Shown here: positions 13,449 through 13,692 of the stretch, piece after piece
Position numbering within the stretch: position 1 is the stretch's first letter
How the letters are laid out: the number at the start of each line of letters is the position of its first letter
The notes under the pieces: model-generated
Told to the model about the DNA's origin: nothing
What the model saw: only the letters and a program-made list of their open reading frames with translations
Databases searched by the model: none
Program-made: the position numbers and the translations under genes
NCBI GenBank assembly: GCA_023391005.1
Contig: JAEWBS010000030.1
Span: forward strand, 1-13,692
Length of the DNA: 13,692 nt
Reading direction: 5' to 3'
Source of the DNA: Bacillota bacterium
Lineage (GTDB): Bacteria > Bacillota > Clostridia > Oscillospirales > Ruminococcaceae

Positions 13449-13692
13449 CTATTTTTTTAGGCCCTTGATAATTTCGTGGATGCTCTCGACCTGTTTGTCA
13501 CTCAACGCGCCCAAATCATCAACGATCGCCTGTATTAGAGCTGGATGGTGCGGGCCATCGTCAAAAAACGCCTTTGGGGAAATTTTGAAATAATCGCAGA
13601 TATAAAAGAACACCTGCATTGAGGGCATCGATTTTCCGTTTTCGATTTTATTGATATAGCTTTCACTTTGGCCTAAGGATAGGCTCATATCT
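13449..13692 (-). CDS. XRE-type helix-turn-helix regulator, copy 2 (runs off window)
   Basis: The last 80-81 codons of a second regulator, with its stop codon at 13449. Aligned without gaps to copy 1 it is identical at 63 of 79 residues, including YINxIENGKSMPS, VFFYIC and the tail SIHEIIKGLKK. The codon just before the apparent ATG at 13688 encodes Asp, matching the Arg-Asp-Met of copy 1, so this Met is internal and about 23 N-terminal residues lie beyond the window. Three differences fall in the recognition helix (N/S, N/S and H/K), which suggests a changed DNA target. Unlike copy 1 it is not followed by an overlapping terminator; the hairpin-rich spacer follows instead. Confidence 0.88.
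   Translation of the reverse strand, partial: DMSLSLGQSESYINKIENGKSMPSMQVFFYICDYFKISPKAFFDDGPHHPALIQAIVDDLGALSDKQVESIHEIIKGLKK

Noticed and set aside
13354..13593. A 79-codon plus-strand frame over regulator copy 2
   Set aside because: It is antisense to a clearly conserved XRE gene and has no ribosome site.

Overview
The window looks like chromosomal DNA of an anaerobic, low-redox Firmicute of the Clostridia/Oscillospirales type. This is inferred from gene content and style, not from a search. The clues are strong AGGAGG-like ribosome sites, a lipobox-anchored binding protein in place of a periplasmic one, an oxygen-sensitive 2-hydroxyacyl-CoA dehydratase activator, and GC-rich genes separated by strongly AT-rich or hairpin-rich spacers. 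No rRNA, tRNA, CRISPR array, transposase or phage gene was seen.

Layout, left to right. (1) Positions 1-3055, minus strand: a two-gene unit with a long acyl-CoA dehydratase activase (two BadF/BcrA-type ATPase domains plus a DUF2229-like part), followed with an 8-nt overlap by the start of its probable partner, which runs off the window. Its promoter is at about 3228-3256. (2) Positions 3056-3966: an AT-rich spacer of about 900 bp with outward-facing promoters at its two ends. (3) Positions 3967-7564, plus strand: a complete TAXI-type TRAP transporter operon (lipoprotein binding protein, DUF1850 membrane protein, fused 4TM/12TM permease), ended by a clear terminator. (4) Positions 7676-8999, minus strand: a two-gene ThrE/YjjP-YjjB-type exporter with its own terminator. 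(5) Positions 9000-9753: a divergent spacer carrying a 7-1-7 palindrome very close to the PerR box consensus. (6) Positions 9754-12543, plus strand: asparaginyl-tRNA synthetase and a class Ic aspartate aminotransferase, followed by a perfect 19-bp inverted repeat and a terminator. (7) Positions 12659-13692, minus strand: two closely related XRE-type regulators in tandem. They are separated by about 480 bp packed with hairpins and a C-tract run that could form a G-quadruplex on the minus strand. The second regulator runs off the right edge.

Functionally the window joins amino-acid and organic-acid uptake (TRAP), export (ThrE-like), aspartate/asparagine use (AspAT, AsnS) and a dehydratase-activator system of the kind used in amino-acid fermentation. 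Most genes are ordinary members of known families. The parts most worth a second look are the split activase, the PerR-like box between thrE-like and asnS, the hairpin overlapping the permease ribosome site, and the duplicated regulator pair with its structured spacer.
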